Below, in pieces: positions 18,177 to 26,241 of a DNA stretch of 64,000 bases (positions are counted from its first letter, which is position 1; each line of letters opens with the position of its first letter). This stretch comes from Rhodococcus wratislaviensis (GTDB lineage: Bacteria; Actinomycetota; Actinomycetes; Mycobacteriales; Mycobacteriaceae). The stretch is from NCBI RefSeq assembly GCF_900455735.1, contig NZ_UAUI01000007.1, positions 1-64,000 on the forward strand. The letters are read 5' to 3'. A program made the translations under genes and the position numbers. The notes under the pieces are model-generated. The model saw only the letters and a list, made by a program, of their open reading frames with translations. It ran no database searches and was not told where the DNA came from.

Positions 18177-19112
18177 TCAGTACCCGACGACAGGATCGAT
18201 CAGAGCGGTGAGATTCTCACCGGCGACGAAGCGGGTGACGTTCAGTGCCACGTGCTCCGCGAACGCCGGGGGGCGGACCGCAGGCGGGTTGGAATCGTGA
18301 GGGGTGATGATCACGTTGGGCAGATCCCACAGCGGGTGGCCGTCGGGAAGCGGCTCGGGATCGGTGACGTCGAGTCCCGCTCCGCCGATCGTGTTGTCCC
18401 GCAGCGCTTTCACCAGAGCATTGGTGTGGACGAGCGAACCGCGCGCGACGTTGATCACCCACGCCGTCGGCTTCATCTGTGCAAACTCCGCCGCCCCGAC
18501 CAGATGGTGCGTGGCGTCGGTCGCGGGAGCCCCGAGCACGAAGTGGTCCGCGCGGGCCCACACCTCGCCCAGACGGGTGGTGGGGAGCGTTTCGATCGCG
18601 CCCGGCACGGGGCTGCCGGAGCGGTTCACCGCGATGACGTCGGCCCCGACGCCCGCGAGCATCGGGATCAGCGCCCGGCCGATGCCGCCGGCACCCACGA
18701 TGGCGACCGTGGTGCCCCGCAGGGTGCCGATCTTCGAGAAGAACTCCTGCTGGCGCCACGTCTTCGCCTCCAGGTGCTCCGGGAGTGCCCGCACCCCGGC
18801 CAGCAGCAGAGTCAGCGCGTGCTCGGCGACGGTGGCGGCGAACGCGCCCGCCGCCGACGTCCACAGAACGGTGGTGTCGGGTCTGATCACCTTCGCGGCG
18901 AACCACTCCTCGACACCCGCGGAGTTCAACTGCACCCAGCGGATGTTCTCGGGAAGCGGGTCCGGGAACCCGATCGGACCCGTGGTCCAGACCAGAGCGT
19001 CCGCGGACTCGAGGCGGGCCACACGGGCACCGCCCCGGCGCACCGCATCCTCGAGGAGCGGGTCCGGGGCGGGTCCGATGGCTATAGCTGGAACAGCAGC
19101 GTCGTCGGCCAT
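18177..19112 (-). CDS. D-isomer-specific 2-hydroxyacid dehydrogenase
   Basis: A 311-aa NAD(P)-dependent oxidoreductase. The Rossmann motif VAIVGAGGIGRAL is followed by VNRSG at the end of strand 2, where an Arg in this position suggests NADP preference. Active-site elements are visible: Arg in VINVARGSLVHT, Glu/Asp in LDVTDPEPLPDGHPLW and His in VIITPHDSN. The start MADDAAVPAIAIG at 19112 is chosen because the in-frame upstream extension lies within ectC. It begins 10 bases after the ectC stop, so it is probably the fourth gene of the ect operon. The substrate is unknown. Confidence 0.88.
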   Translation of the reverse strand: MADDAAVPAIAIGPAPDPLLEDAVRRGGARVARLESADALVWTTGPIGFPDPLPENIRWVQLNSAGVEEWFAAKVIRPDTTVLWTSAAGAFAATVAEHALTLLLAGVRALPEHLEAKTWRQQEFFSKIGTLRGTTVAIVGAGGIGRALIPMLAGVGADVIAVNRSGSPVPGAIETLPTTRLGEVWARADHFVLGAPATDATHHLVGAAEFAQMKPTAWVINVARGSLVHTNALVKALRDNTIGGAGLDVTDPEPLPDGHPLWDLPNVIITPHDSNPPAVRPPAFAEHVALNVTRFVAGENLTALIDPVVGY

Positions 19113-19122
19113 GGGGTCGAAC

Positions 19123-19521
19123 TTACGCGGGAACCTCGACCAAGGGGTAGACACCGTTCTCGTCGTGGACCTCACGGCCGGTGACGGGCGGGTTGAACAC
19201 ACACAGCATGCGCATTTCGGTGTCGGGCTCGACACGGTGACGCTCGTGACCGTTGAGCAGGTACATCGAACCGGGGCCGAGTTCGTAGACCTTGTCGTTG
19301 TCGAGGTCGATCAATTTGCCGGTTCCCTCGACGAGCCAGACGGCCTCGACGTGGTTGGCGTAGTGGAACTCGTTGACCGAGCCCGCTTTGATCGTGGTCT
19401 CGTGGAACGAGAAACCCACTTTGTCGCCGCCGAGGATGATGCGCTTGCTGCGCCAGTTTCCGTCCTCGCTGGTGATGTCGCGCTCGGTGTCGGTGATTTC
19501 TGCGGTGGTACGAACGATCAT
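19123..19521 (-). CDS. ectC: L-ectoine synthase
   Basis: A 132-aa cupin-fold cyclase that converts N-acetyl-diaminobutyrate to ectoine, the last step of the pathway. The start MIVRTTAEI is typical; NEFHYANHVEAVWLVEGTG, LGPGSMYLLNGHERH and CVFNPPVTGREVHDENGVYP are EctC signatures. The length matches the family. It lies 19 bases after ectB in the operon ectA-ectB-ectC. No ectD (hydroxylase) is present, so the product should be ectoine rather than 5-hydroxyectoine. Confidence 0.97.
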   Translation of the reverse strand: MIVRTTAEITDTERDITSEDGNWRSKRIILGGDKVGFSFHETTIKAGSVNEFHYANHVEAVWLVEGTGKLIDLDNDKVYELGPGSMYLLNGHERHRVEPDTEMRMLCVFNPPVTGREVHDENGVYPLVEVPA

Positions 19522-19540
19522 GTGAGTGTCAGTCCTCTCT

Positions 19541-20803
19541 CTAGCTGCAAACCTTGCCGGTGGCGTCGGCGAGAATGGCGAGTCCGTGGTCGAGTTCCTC
19601 GTCGGTGATGGTGAGCGCCGGAAGGAGCTTGACCACCTCGTCGGACGGTCCGGAGGTCTCCGCGAGCAGGCCCTCGTCGAAGGCGAGTTTGCAGACCTTG
19701 CCCGCGTTCTCCGGCTCGTCGAACACGAGACCCTGGACGAGGCCGCGACCGCGGGTGGAAACGGAGCCCTCGAACTGGTTCGCCAGATCGGTGAACGCCT
19801 GGTGGATCTTCTCGCCCTTGGTCAGCGTCGACTTGTGGAGAGTGTCGTCGGACCAGTAGTGGTCCAGGGCCACCTTCGACGTCACGAATGCCGGGTTGTT
19901 GCCACGGAACGTGCCGTTGTGCTCGCCCGGGCCCCACACGTCGAGCTCACGCTTGAACAGCGTCAGCGCCATCGGGAGACCGTAGCCGCTGATCGACTTC
20001 GACAGGCAGACGATGTCCGGGGTGATGCCGGCGACCTCGAAGGAGAAGAACGGCCCGGTGCGCCCGCAGCCCATCTGGACGTCGTCGACGATCAGCAGGA
20101 TCTCGCGCTCGGCGCACAGGTCCGCGAGGGCGCGCAGCCACTCGGCACGGGCGACGTTGACGCCGCCCTCACCCTGCACGGTCTCGACGATCACGGCGGC
20201 CGGACGGTTCAGGCCACTGCCCGAGTCGTCGAGCACGCGGCGGAACCAGTGGAAGTCCTCGGTGACGCCGTCGAAGTAGTTGTCGAACGGCATCGGGGTG
20301 GCGTGCACCAGTGGGATTCCGGCGCCGGCGCGCTTCATCGAGTTACCGGTGACCGACAGGGCGCCGAGCGTCATTCCGTGGAAAGCGTTGGTGAAGTTGA
20401 TGATCGACGAACGACCCGTCACCTTGCGCGCCAGTTTCAGTGCGGCCTCGACCGTGTTGGTTCCGGTGGGGCCGGGGAACTGGACCTTGTAGTCGAGACC
20501 TCGCGGTTTCAGGATCTTGTCCTGGAAGGTCTGGAGCAGGTCGCGTTTGGCCACGGTCGACATGTCGAGACCGTGCGTGATGCCGTCGCTGACGATGTAG
20601 TCGACGAGCGCCGACTTCAGGACCGGGTTGTTGTGGCCGTAGTTCAGCGAACCGGCACCGGCGAAGAAGTCGAGGTAGTCGCGGCCGTTCTCGTCGCGGA
20701 TCCACGATCCGGACGCCGACTCGAAGACGGCGGGCCAGCCACGGCTGTAGCTGCGAACCTCGGATTCGAGGTTGTCGAAAATGTTCGTATCGAAGTTAGT
20801 CAT
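19541..20803 (-). CDS. ectB: Diaminobutyrate-2-oxoglutarate transaminase
   Basis: A 420-aa class III PLP aminotransferase that makes L-2,4-diaminobutyrate from aspartate semialdehyde with glutamate as donor. It has VQFPGPTGTNTVEAALKLAR near residue 110, LIVDDVQMGCGRTGPFFSFE near 245 and the PLP lysine in LSKSISGYGLPMAL (about 275). The ATG follows GGAGGAA by about 10 bases. The 27-base gap to ectA and 19-base gap to ectC indicate one operon. Confidence 0.97.
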   Translation of the reverse strand: MTNFDTNIFDNLESEVRSYSRGWPAVFESASGSWIRDENGRDYLDFFAGAGSLNYGHNNPVLKSALVDYIVSDGITHGLDMSTVAKRDLLQTFQDKILKPRGLDYKVQFPGPTGTNTVEAALKLARKVTGRSSIINFTNAFHGMTLGALSVTGNSMKRAGAGIPLVHATPMPFDNYFDGVTEDFHWFRRVLDDSGSGLNRPAAVIVETVQGEGGVNVARAEWLRALADLCAEREILLIVDDVQMGCGRTGPFFSFEVAGITPDIVCLSKSISGYGLPMALTLFKRELDVWGPGEHNGTFRGNNPAFVTSKVALDHYWSDDTLHKSTLTKGEKIHQAFTDLANQFEGSVSTRGRGLVQGLVFDEPENAGKVCKLAFDEGLLAETSGPSDEVVKLLPALTITDEELDHGLAILADATGKVCS

Positions 20804-20830
20804 GTTGCTGCATTCCTCCGGGGCATGCTC

Positions 20831-21382
20831 TTAGCCGATCGTGTACAGATCTTCGGCTTCGTGTCCATCGGGAAAATCATTAGGGGAGAACAGTTCTTGC
20901 TTGTTGATCGCCGTATCTCGGCGACGCGCCAATGCTGTGAACAGCGCGATCGAGGCCTCGTTGTCGGGGCTGATCGTCGTCTCGAGATGGGTAATCCCTT
21001 CGGGTGCAAGTCGATCGAGCAGCGCGCTCAGCATGCGACCTGCAATTCCCTTGCCGCGCTGGTCTGCGTCTACGGCAACTTGCCAGACGAACAGCGTCGC
21101 TGGGGATTCGGGGCGGATGAAGCCCGATACGAATCCCACGACGCGCTCGTCGACGACTGCGACGACCGACGAGCGGCTGAAATCTCTACACCACAACAGG
21201 TATGCGTAGCTCGAATTGAGATCGAGCACTTCCGTGTTCCTGGCGATCTCCCAGAGCCGGACTCCGTCAGTGATCTCTGGACTTCTGAACAACACCGCGT
21301 CCGGCGCGGTGGTCGGGATGGCACTCTTCTGAACAGGCGTCATTGGAAATTCGAACCTAACAACCATCCCCTTCGATTTCAC
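20831..21382 (-). CDS. ectA: L-2,4-diaminobutyrate N-acetyltransferase
   Basis: A GNAT acetyltransferase of up to 183 aa that makes N-gamma-acetyl-diaminobutyrate in ectoine synthesis. Visible elements: LDLNSSYAYLLWCRDF (EctA signature near residue 54), the acetyl-CoA site VAVDADQRGKGIAGRML, and ETTISPDNEASIALFTALAR. The start is uncertain: GTG at 21382, ATG at 21367 or ATG at 21343 are all possible and none has a clear RBS. The last gives MTPVQKSAIPTTAPDAVLFR, closest in length to other EctA proteins. It is the first gene of the ect operon. Confidence 0.94.
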   Translation of the reverse strand: MKSKGMVVRFEFPMTPVQKSAIPTTAPDAVLFRSPEITDGVRLWEIARNTEVLDLNSSYAYLLWCRDFSRSSVVAVVDERVVGFVSGFIRPESPATLFVWQVAVDADQRGKGIAGRMLSALLDRLAPEGITHLETTISPDNEASIALFTALARRRDTAINKQELFSPNDFPDGHEAEDLYTIG

Positions 21383-21440
21383 GTGCCTCGCGAAATTGGA
21401 CAGTTCAGGCGGCGGAGCTTTGCAGGTGAGACGTGCAAAG

Positions 21441-21480
21441 TGATGCTCATCACATTATGTAACTTTTGGGTGAACCGCAA
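21441..21480 (-). promoter_or_regulatory. Promoter of the ect operon with an adjacent palindrome
   Basis: On the reverse strand TTGCGG (21475-21480) and TAATGT (21452-21457) are 17 bases apart. Immediately downstream lies TGATG-CT-CATCA (21441-21452), a short palindrome where a repressor would block initiation. The promoter sits just 3' of recQ (stop at 21495), so ectABC has its own start. This stretch is visibly more A/T-rich than its surroundings. Confidence 0.6.
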
Positions 21481-21494
21481 GCGACACACTTCGC

Positions 21495-23594
21495 CTATTT
21501 GAGACTCGCGAGCGCGAAGGGAAGGACCGACGCGGCGCCCGCCCCGCGGAGCGTCCTGGCGGCCATCGTGAGGGTCCAGCCGGTGTCCGTGAGGGTGTCG
21601 ACGAGCAGCACGGGTCCGGATGCGTCGCGAAGGTCGGGAACCTCCCAGGCGTCGACGAGCCCGGCCACCCGGTACGCGGAATTGGCCGCGGACACCGGCG
21701 GATGCTCCGGTCGCAGCCGCAGAACTCCCAGGTCGGAGAGTCGTCCGACAGCGGCGAGCTGCCCCGCGATCGACGCCGACAGAAGGGGATGGGTGGCGGA
21801 TTCGACCGCCATGACGGCGGTGGGACGCTCGGCCCAGTCCCAGGAGGCCAGCACCTGGATGCAGGCCTTCAGGACGGCGTCGGGGGCAGGTCCGTCCGGT
21901 TCGTCGAGCAGGGACCGCAGCCGCTGACCCCAGCCCAGGTCGGACAGCCGGCCCAGGACGCGCCCCGGTTCGGGGCCGTCCGTGATCTTCCCGGACAGCG
22001 TCACGCCGAGCTTCGCGAGGCCCGTGGGCCACTGTTTACGGGGCGCGAGATCCACGCCTGGCCGCTCGAGGCGCGTCCTGGTCTGTTGCACCGCCTCGGC
22101 GTCCACGGTCGCGTCGTGGCGCACTCCGGTGCAGTTGTCGCACCGGCCGCACTCCGAGGTTCCCGCCGCCAGACCCGGATCGTCGAGCTGCTCGCGCAGG
22201 AACGCCATCCGGCACGTGGTGATCCGCTGGTAGTCGATCATCGCCTGCTGTTCGGACTCGCGGGCCCGCTCCAGGCGCTCGTAGCGGTCCGCGTCGTACG
22301 TCCAGGGCTCCCCGGTGCCCACCCAGCCGCCGCGCACCCGGCGTACCGCACCGTCCACGTCGAGGACTTTCAGGACCATCTCCAGCCGGGTGCGGCCCAG
22401 CTCCACCAGCGGCTCGAGCGCCTGCGTGGACTGCGGCCGGTCGGTGTCGAGGACCTCGATGACCCGGCGCACGACGTGCTCCCGGGGGAACGCCACTGAG
22501 GCGAAATAGCTCCAGATCTGCTTGTCCTCGGAGCCGGGCAGCAGGATGACCTCGGCGCGGTCGGTGGACCGTCCGGCACGCCCGACCTGCTGGTAGTAGG
22601 AGATGGGGGACGACGGCGCACCGAGGTGCACGACGAACCCCAGGTCGGGCTTGTCGAACCCCATGCCGAGCGCGGACGTCGCCACGAGGGCCTTGACGCG
22701 GTTGCCGAGCAGGTCCTGCTCGAGGGTCTCGCGCTCGGCGGCGTCGGTTTGCCCCGTGTAGGCGGCGACCGTGTGGCCCTGCTCGGACAGCAGGCTCGCC
22801 AGATCCCGCGCCGCCGACACGGTGAGCGCGTAGATGATGCCCGAGCCGGGCAGGCTGTCGAGCTTCTGGGCGAGCCACGCGGCCCGGGCGGTGGCCTCCG
22901 GAATCTGCACGACCGACAGGTGCAGCGACTCGCGTTCGAGGCCGCCGCGGAGGACGAGGGTTTCGGCGCCACCCACCCCGAGCTGCGTCGAGACGTCGGA
23001 GACGACGCGGTCGTTCGCCGTGGCCGTGGTGGCCAGGACGGGGATGCCCTCGCCCAGTTCGGCGATCAACGTGCGGATCCGACGGTAGTCGGGACGGAAG
23101 TCGTGACCCCAGTCCGACACGCAGTGCGCCTCGTCGACCACGACGAGACCCGCGTCGGCTGCGAGGGAGGGCAGGACCTGGTCGCGGAAGTCGGGATTGT
23201 TGAGACGCTCGGGGCTGACCAGCAGAACGTCGAGTTCGTTGTCCGCGACCCGGGCGTGGATGTCGTCCCATTCGGTGACGTTGCCGGAATTGATGGTGGC
23301 GGCGCGCACGCCTGCCCGCTCGGCGGAGGCCACCTGGTTCCGCATGAGGGCCAGGAGCGGCGACACGATGACCGTGGGGCCGTGCCCGTGCGCCCGCAGG
23401 AGCTTTGCCGCGATGAAGTAGACCGCCGACTTGCCCCAGCCCGTCCGCTGGACGACCAGCGCCCGTCTGCGGCCCACCACGAGCGCCTCGATCGCCGTCC
23501 ACTGGTCGTCGCGGAGGGTGGCGTGCTCGCCTGCCAGCTCGCGGAGCAGCCGTTCGGCCTCGTCACGGAGTGCGGGTTCGGTGGCGGTCGTCAT
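21495..23594 (-). CDS. RecQ-type ATP-dependent DNA helicase with C-terminal PRTase-like domain
   Basis: A 699-aa SF2 helicase. It has the Q-like RDDQWTAIEALV, Walker A VQRTGWGKSAVYF (about residue 47), the DEAH box VVVDEAHCVSDWGHDFRPDY (about 150), and motifs V/VI in TSALGMGFDKPDLGFVVHLG and YYQQVGRAGRSTDRAE. The RecQ Zn-binding Cys follow (CRMAFL ... CGRCDNC). Instead of an HRDC domain, the last 100 or so residues resemble a phosphoribosyltransferase: VLLVDTLTDTGWTLTMAA (about 662-679) matches the PRPP-binding loop. The start at 23594 is chosen at MTTATEPALRDEAERLL; the upstream extension is Pro/Arg-rich and non-homologous. It is probably involved in DNA repair; the role of the fused domain is unknown. 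Confidence 0.9.
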   Translation of the reverse strand: MTTATEPALRDEAERLLRELAGEHATLRDDQWTAIEALVVGRRRALVVQRTGWGKSAVYFIAAKLLRAHGHGPTVIVSPLLALMRNQVASAERAGVRAATINSGNVTEWDDIHARVADNELDVLLVSPERLNNPDFRDQVLPSLAADAGLVVVDEAHCVSDWGHDFRPDYRRIRTLIAELGEGIPVLATTATANDRVVSDVSTQLGVGGAETLVLRGGLERESLHLSVVQIPEATARAAWLAQKLDSLPGSGIIYALTVSAARDLASLLSEQGHTVAAYTGQTDAAERETLEQDLLGNRVKALVATSALGMGFDKPDLGFVVHLGAPSSPISYYQQVGRAGRSTDRAEVILLPGSEDKQIWSYFASVAFPREHVVRRVIEVLDTDRPQSTQALEPLVELGRTRLEMVLKVLDVDGAVRRVRGGWVGTGEPWTYDADRYERLERARESEQQAMIDYQRITTCRMAFLREQLDDPGLAAGTSECGRCDNCTGVRHDATVDAEAVQQTRTRLERPGVDLAPRKQWPTGLAKLGVTLSGKITDGPEPGRVLGRLSDLGWGQRLRSLLDEPDGPAPDAVLKACIQVLASWDWAERPTAVMAVESATHPLLSASIAGQLAAVGRLSDLGVLRLRPEHPPVSAANSAYRVAGLVDAWEVPDLRDASGPVLLVDTLTDTGWTLTMAARTLRGAGAASVLPFALASLK

Positions 23595-23652
23595 GCCCCC
23601 ATGGTGCACGACACGGGTGACACGGAGGATCCGGGCGACGGCAGGAGCACGC

Positions 23653-24519
23653 TCAGCCGGGCAGCGCCGCCTCGATCTCGGCGAGGGTGGGCGATGACGT
23701 GGAGGCGCCGCGGCGGGTGGTGGCGAGCGCGCCCGCCGTGCACGCGAACGGGACAGCGGCCGCGGGCCCGCGCCGCCACGAGACGGCCAGGGCGCCGGCG
23801 AACGCGTCACCCGCCCCGGTCGTGTCGACCACCTCGACCTCGGGGGAGTCGGCGTGGAGCGCGGTGCCGTCGCCGCCCGCGTAGTCCGCGCCCGACGATC
23901 CCAGCGTGGTCACGACGTGGGAGATGATGCCGGTGACCTCGGCGCCGAGTTGCGCGGCCTCGGTCTGGTTGACGAGGAGCACGTCGACCAGCTCCACGAG
24001 TTCGGGCGGAAGTGTCTGCGCCGGTGACGGATTCAACATCACGACGGTGCCGTGTGCCGCGGCGTGCGCCGCCGCGGCCAGCACGGTGCCCAGGGGTATC
24101 TCGAGTTGGCAGAGCAGGACGTCGGCGTCCGCGACGGCCGCGAGTTCGGCGGGCGTCAGGTCCACCACGGTGCTGTTGGCGCCCGGAACCACGACGATGC
24201 TGTTCTCGCCGGCGGCGTCGACGGTGATCGCCGCGATTCCGCTCGGCCCGTCCACTTCGCGCAGGTACCGCGTGTCGACCTCGGCGTCCACGAGGGCCTG
24301 TCGCAGGTCGAGCGCGAACACGTCGGAGCCGACTGCGCCGACGAACGTCACGGCGCCACCGGCCCGCGCCGCGGCGATCGCCTGGTTGGCACCCTTGCCG
24401 CCGGGGGTGGCGGCAAAGGCGCTGCCCAGGATCGTCTCCCCCGGCGCGGGTAACCGCTCGGCCGCCGTCAGTAGGTCCATGTTGACGCTGCCGACCACGG
24501 CGACCCTGGGAGCGGACAT
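23653..24519 (-). CDS. rbsK: Ribokinase
   Basis: A 288-aa PfkB-family sugar kinase phosphorylating ribose at O5. It has the N-terminal VVGSVNMDLLTAAERLPAPG, GGKGANQAIAAARAGG near residue 41 and the PfkB signature with catalytic Asp in DTTGAGDAFAGAL (about 238). The length is normal. The ATG is 6 bases from a TAGTCT box overlapping the stop codon of the upstream transporter gene, so it has its own, probably leaderless, promoter. No ribose transporter is adjacent. Confidence 0.93.
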   Translation of the reverse strand: MSAPRVAVVGSVNMDLLTAAERLPAPGETILGSAFAATPGGKGANQAIAAARAGGAVTFVGAVGSDVFALDLRQALVDAEVDTRYLREVDGPSGIAAITVDAAGENSIVVVPGANSTVVDLTPAELAAVADADVLLCQLEIPLGTVLAAAAHAAAHGTVVMLNPSPAQTLPPELVELVDVLLVNQTEAAQLGAEVTGIISHVVTTLGSSGADYAGGDGTALHADSPEVEVVDTTGAGDAFAGALAVSWRRGPAAAVPFACTAGALATTRRGASTSSPTLAEIEAALPG

Positions 24520-24525
24520 CTTCCG

Positions 24526-24531
24526 AGACTA
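24526..24531 (-). promoter_or_regulatory. -10 box TAGTCT of the rbsK promoter (leaderless)
   Basis: On the reverse strand TAGTCT is followed by 6 bases and then the rbsK ATG. The hexamer overlaps the TAG stop of the preceding MFS gene. Confidence 0.5.
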
Positions 24532-25998
24532 ACCCGCGTCGGCGGCCGCCGTCTCCTGTGCGGGTGTCGCGGATGCCTCGCCCTTGGTGCGGCGGAGACG
24601 CTTCAGGATGCGGCGGGCCTCGGCGTCCGTGGCCACGGCGGGCGGCGAACCCTCCAACGGCTTCCGGGCGGTCTCGGAGATGAGCAGAACCGCGATACCG
24701 CCGATGACGGCCGCGACCATCATGTACATCGGCGCGACGAGGTCACTGCCCGTCGCATCCTGCAACGCCGTGAGGACGAGGGGGGTGGTGCCACCGAAGA
24801 TCGACACCGCGAGGTTGTAACCGATCGCCAGCCCCCCGTAGCGGATTCCGGTGGGGAACAGCGCGGGAAGGACCGACGGGAAGACGCCGACGAACAGCAG
24901 CAGGAGGCCGCCGAGCATCGCGAGGCCGAGGAAGACGGTGAAGTAGTGGCCGACCCCGATCAACAGGTACGCGGGCAGCGACAGCGCGAAGAATCCGACG
25001 AAACCGGCCAGCAGCAACGGTTTCCGACCGACCCGGTCGGAGAGCTTTCCGACGAAGCTGATGCACACCATCATGATGAGCATCACGATGATCATGAGGA
25101 CGAGTCCGTGCGACTCGTCGTAGCCGAGCGTGTTCGACAGGTACGTCGGCATGTAGCTGAGCAGGCCGTAGTGCGCGATGTTGTACGTGGCGACCAGGAT
25201 GACGCACAGCACCAGCGGCCGCCAGTTCTCCACCAGGGTTTCGCGCAGCTTGCGTCCCGTGGATTCTTCTGCGAGCGAACGTTCTTCGGCCTGCTCCATC
25301 TGCTGGAACGCGGGCGTCTCCTCGAGCCGCAACCGCAGGTAGAGGCCGATCAGGCCCAGCGGGCCGGCGAGCAGGAACGGAATTCGCCACGCCCAGTCCA
25401 CCAGAGCGTCGGCGCTGACCACGGTGCTGATGATGGTGACCAGGCCCGCGGCCGCGACATACCCGGCGAGGGTTCCGAATTCGAGGAAGCTCGAGAAGAA
25501 GCCGCGGCGCTTGTCCGGCGCGTACTCGGCGACGAACGTGCTGGCGCCGCCGTACTCGCCGCCCGTCGAGAAACCCTGCACGAGCCGGAACAGCACCAGC
25601 AGAATCGGTGCCGCGAGCCCGATGGATCCGTAACTCGGGATGAGGCCGATGGCGAATGTGCTGCCCGCCATCAGGATGATCGTGGTGGCGAGCACCTTCT
25701 TGCGGCCGATCCGGTCACCGAGCGGACCGAAGAACAGTCCACCGAGGGGACGGACGATGAACGCCGCGGCGAAGATCGCGAACGTCGACAGCAGCTGTGC
25801 GGTACCGCTGGCCTCGGGAAAGAACACCTTGCCGATGGTGGTCGCGAGGTAGGCGTACACGCCGAAGTCGAACCACTCCATGGCGTTACCGAGCATGGTG
25901 GCCTTGACGGCTCGTTTGACGGAGGCCTCGTCGGTGACCGTGACATCAGGTGATTCGGCCACCTCGGCCGACGTGATCGAGTGATCTGGTGCAGTCAT
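24529..25998 (-). CDS. MFS metabolite:H+ symporter, ProP-like osmolyte transporter
   Basis: A 489-aa, 12-TM protein of the MHS family. It tracks E. coli ProP (proline/betaine symporter) closely: GNAMEWFDFGVYAYLATTIG in TM1, IRPLGG-type FIVRPLGGLFFGPLGDRIGR, QGFSTGGEYGGASTFVAEY, LRLEETPAFQQME and a C-terminal ETARKPLEGSPPAVATDAEA. The long C-terminal coiled coil of E. coli ProP is absent. The position near ectABC, proB and proA supports uptake of a compatible solute, though dicarboxylates are also MHS substrates. The ATG is preceded by GGGGAG at 8 bases. Confidence 0.85.
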   Translation of the reverse strand: MTAPDHSITSAEVAESPDVTVTDEASVKRAVKATMLGNAMEWFDFGVYAYLATTIGKVFFPEASGTAQLLSTFAIFAAAFIVRPLGGLFFGPLGDRIGRKKVLATTIILMAGSTFAIGLIPSYGSIGLAAPILLVLFRLVQGFSTGGEYGGASTFVAEYAPDKRRGFFSSFLEFGTLAGYVAAAGLVTIISTVVSADALVDWAWRIPFLLAGPLGLIGLYLRLRLEETPAFQQMEQAEERSLAEESTGRKLRETLVENWRPLVLCVILVATYNIAHYGLLSYMPTYLSNTLGYDESHGLVLMIIVMLIMMVCISFVGKLSDRVGRKPLLLAGFVGFFALSLPAYLLIGVGHYFTVFLGLAMLGGLLLLFVGVFPSVLPALFPTGIRYGGLAIGYNLAVSIFGGTTPLVLTALQDATGSDLVAPMYMMVAAVIGGIAVLLISETARKPLEGSPPAVATDAEARRILKRLRRTKGEASATPAQETAAADAG

Positions 25999-26241
25999 GT
26001 CGTGCGCTCCCCAGCGCAGTTATCACCCGCGCGGGGCACGTACCTGATGCACGCATCTTTTCGTCGCCCGCACGGCGATTGCTGGTCGGGTTCGGCAACC
26101 CACGGCCCTTCGGCGCGATGCGGCCCCCGCCGATCGGCTCTGGCTCGTGGCTCGGTCCCGCCCCACCGTCCGGGGTGCGGGACTACCAGCTGTAAGAGCG
26201 ATTACCGTAGCAAAGGATACGGGGGGTTGTCGGCCCGAGCC
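25999..26241. other. Intergenic region, no gene seen
   Basis: 243 bases between the ProP-like gene and the OYE gene, both on the reverse strand. It should hold the promoter of the ProP-like gene and the end of the OYE transcript. No strong hairpin, -35/-10 pair or plausible small gene was recognised. Confidence 0.4.
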
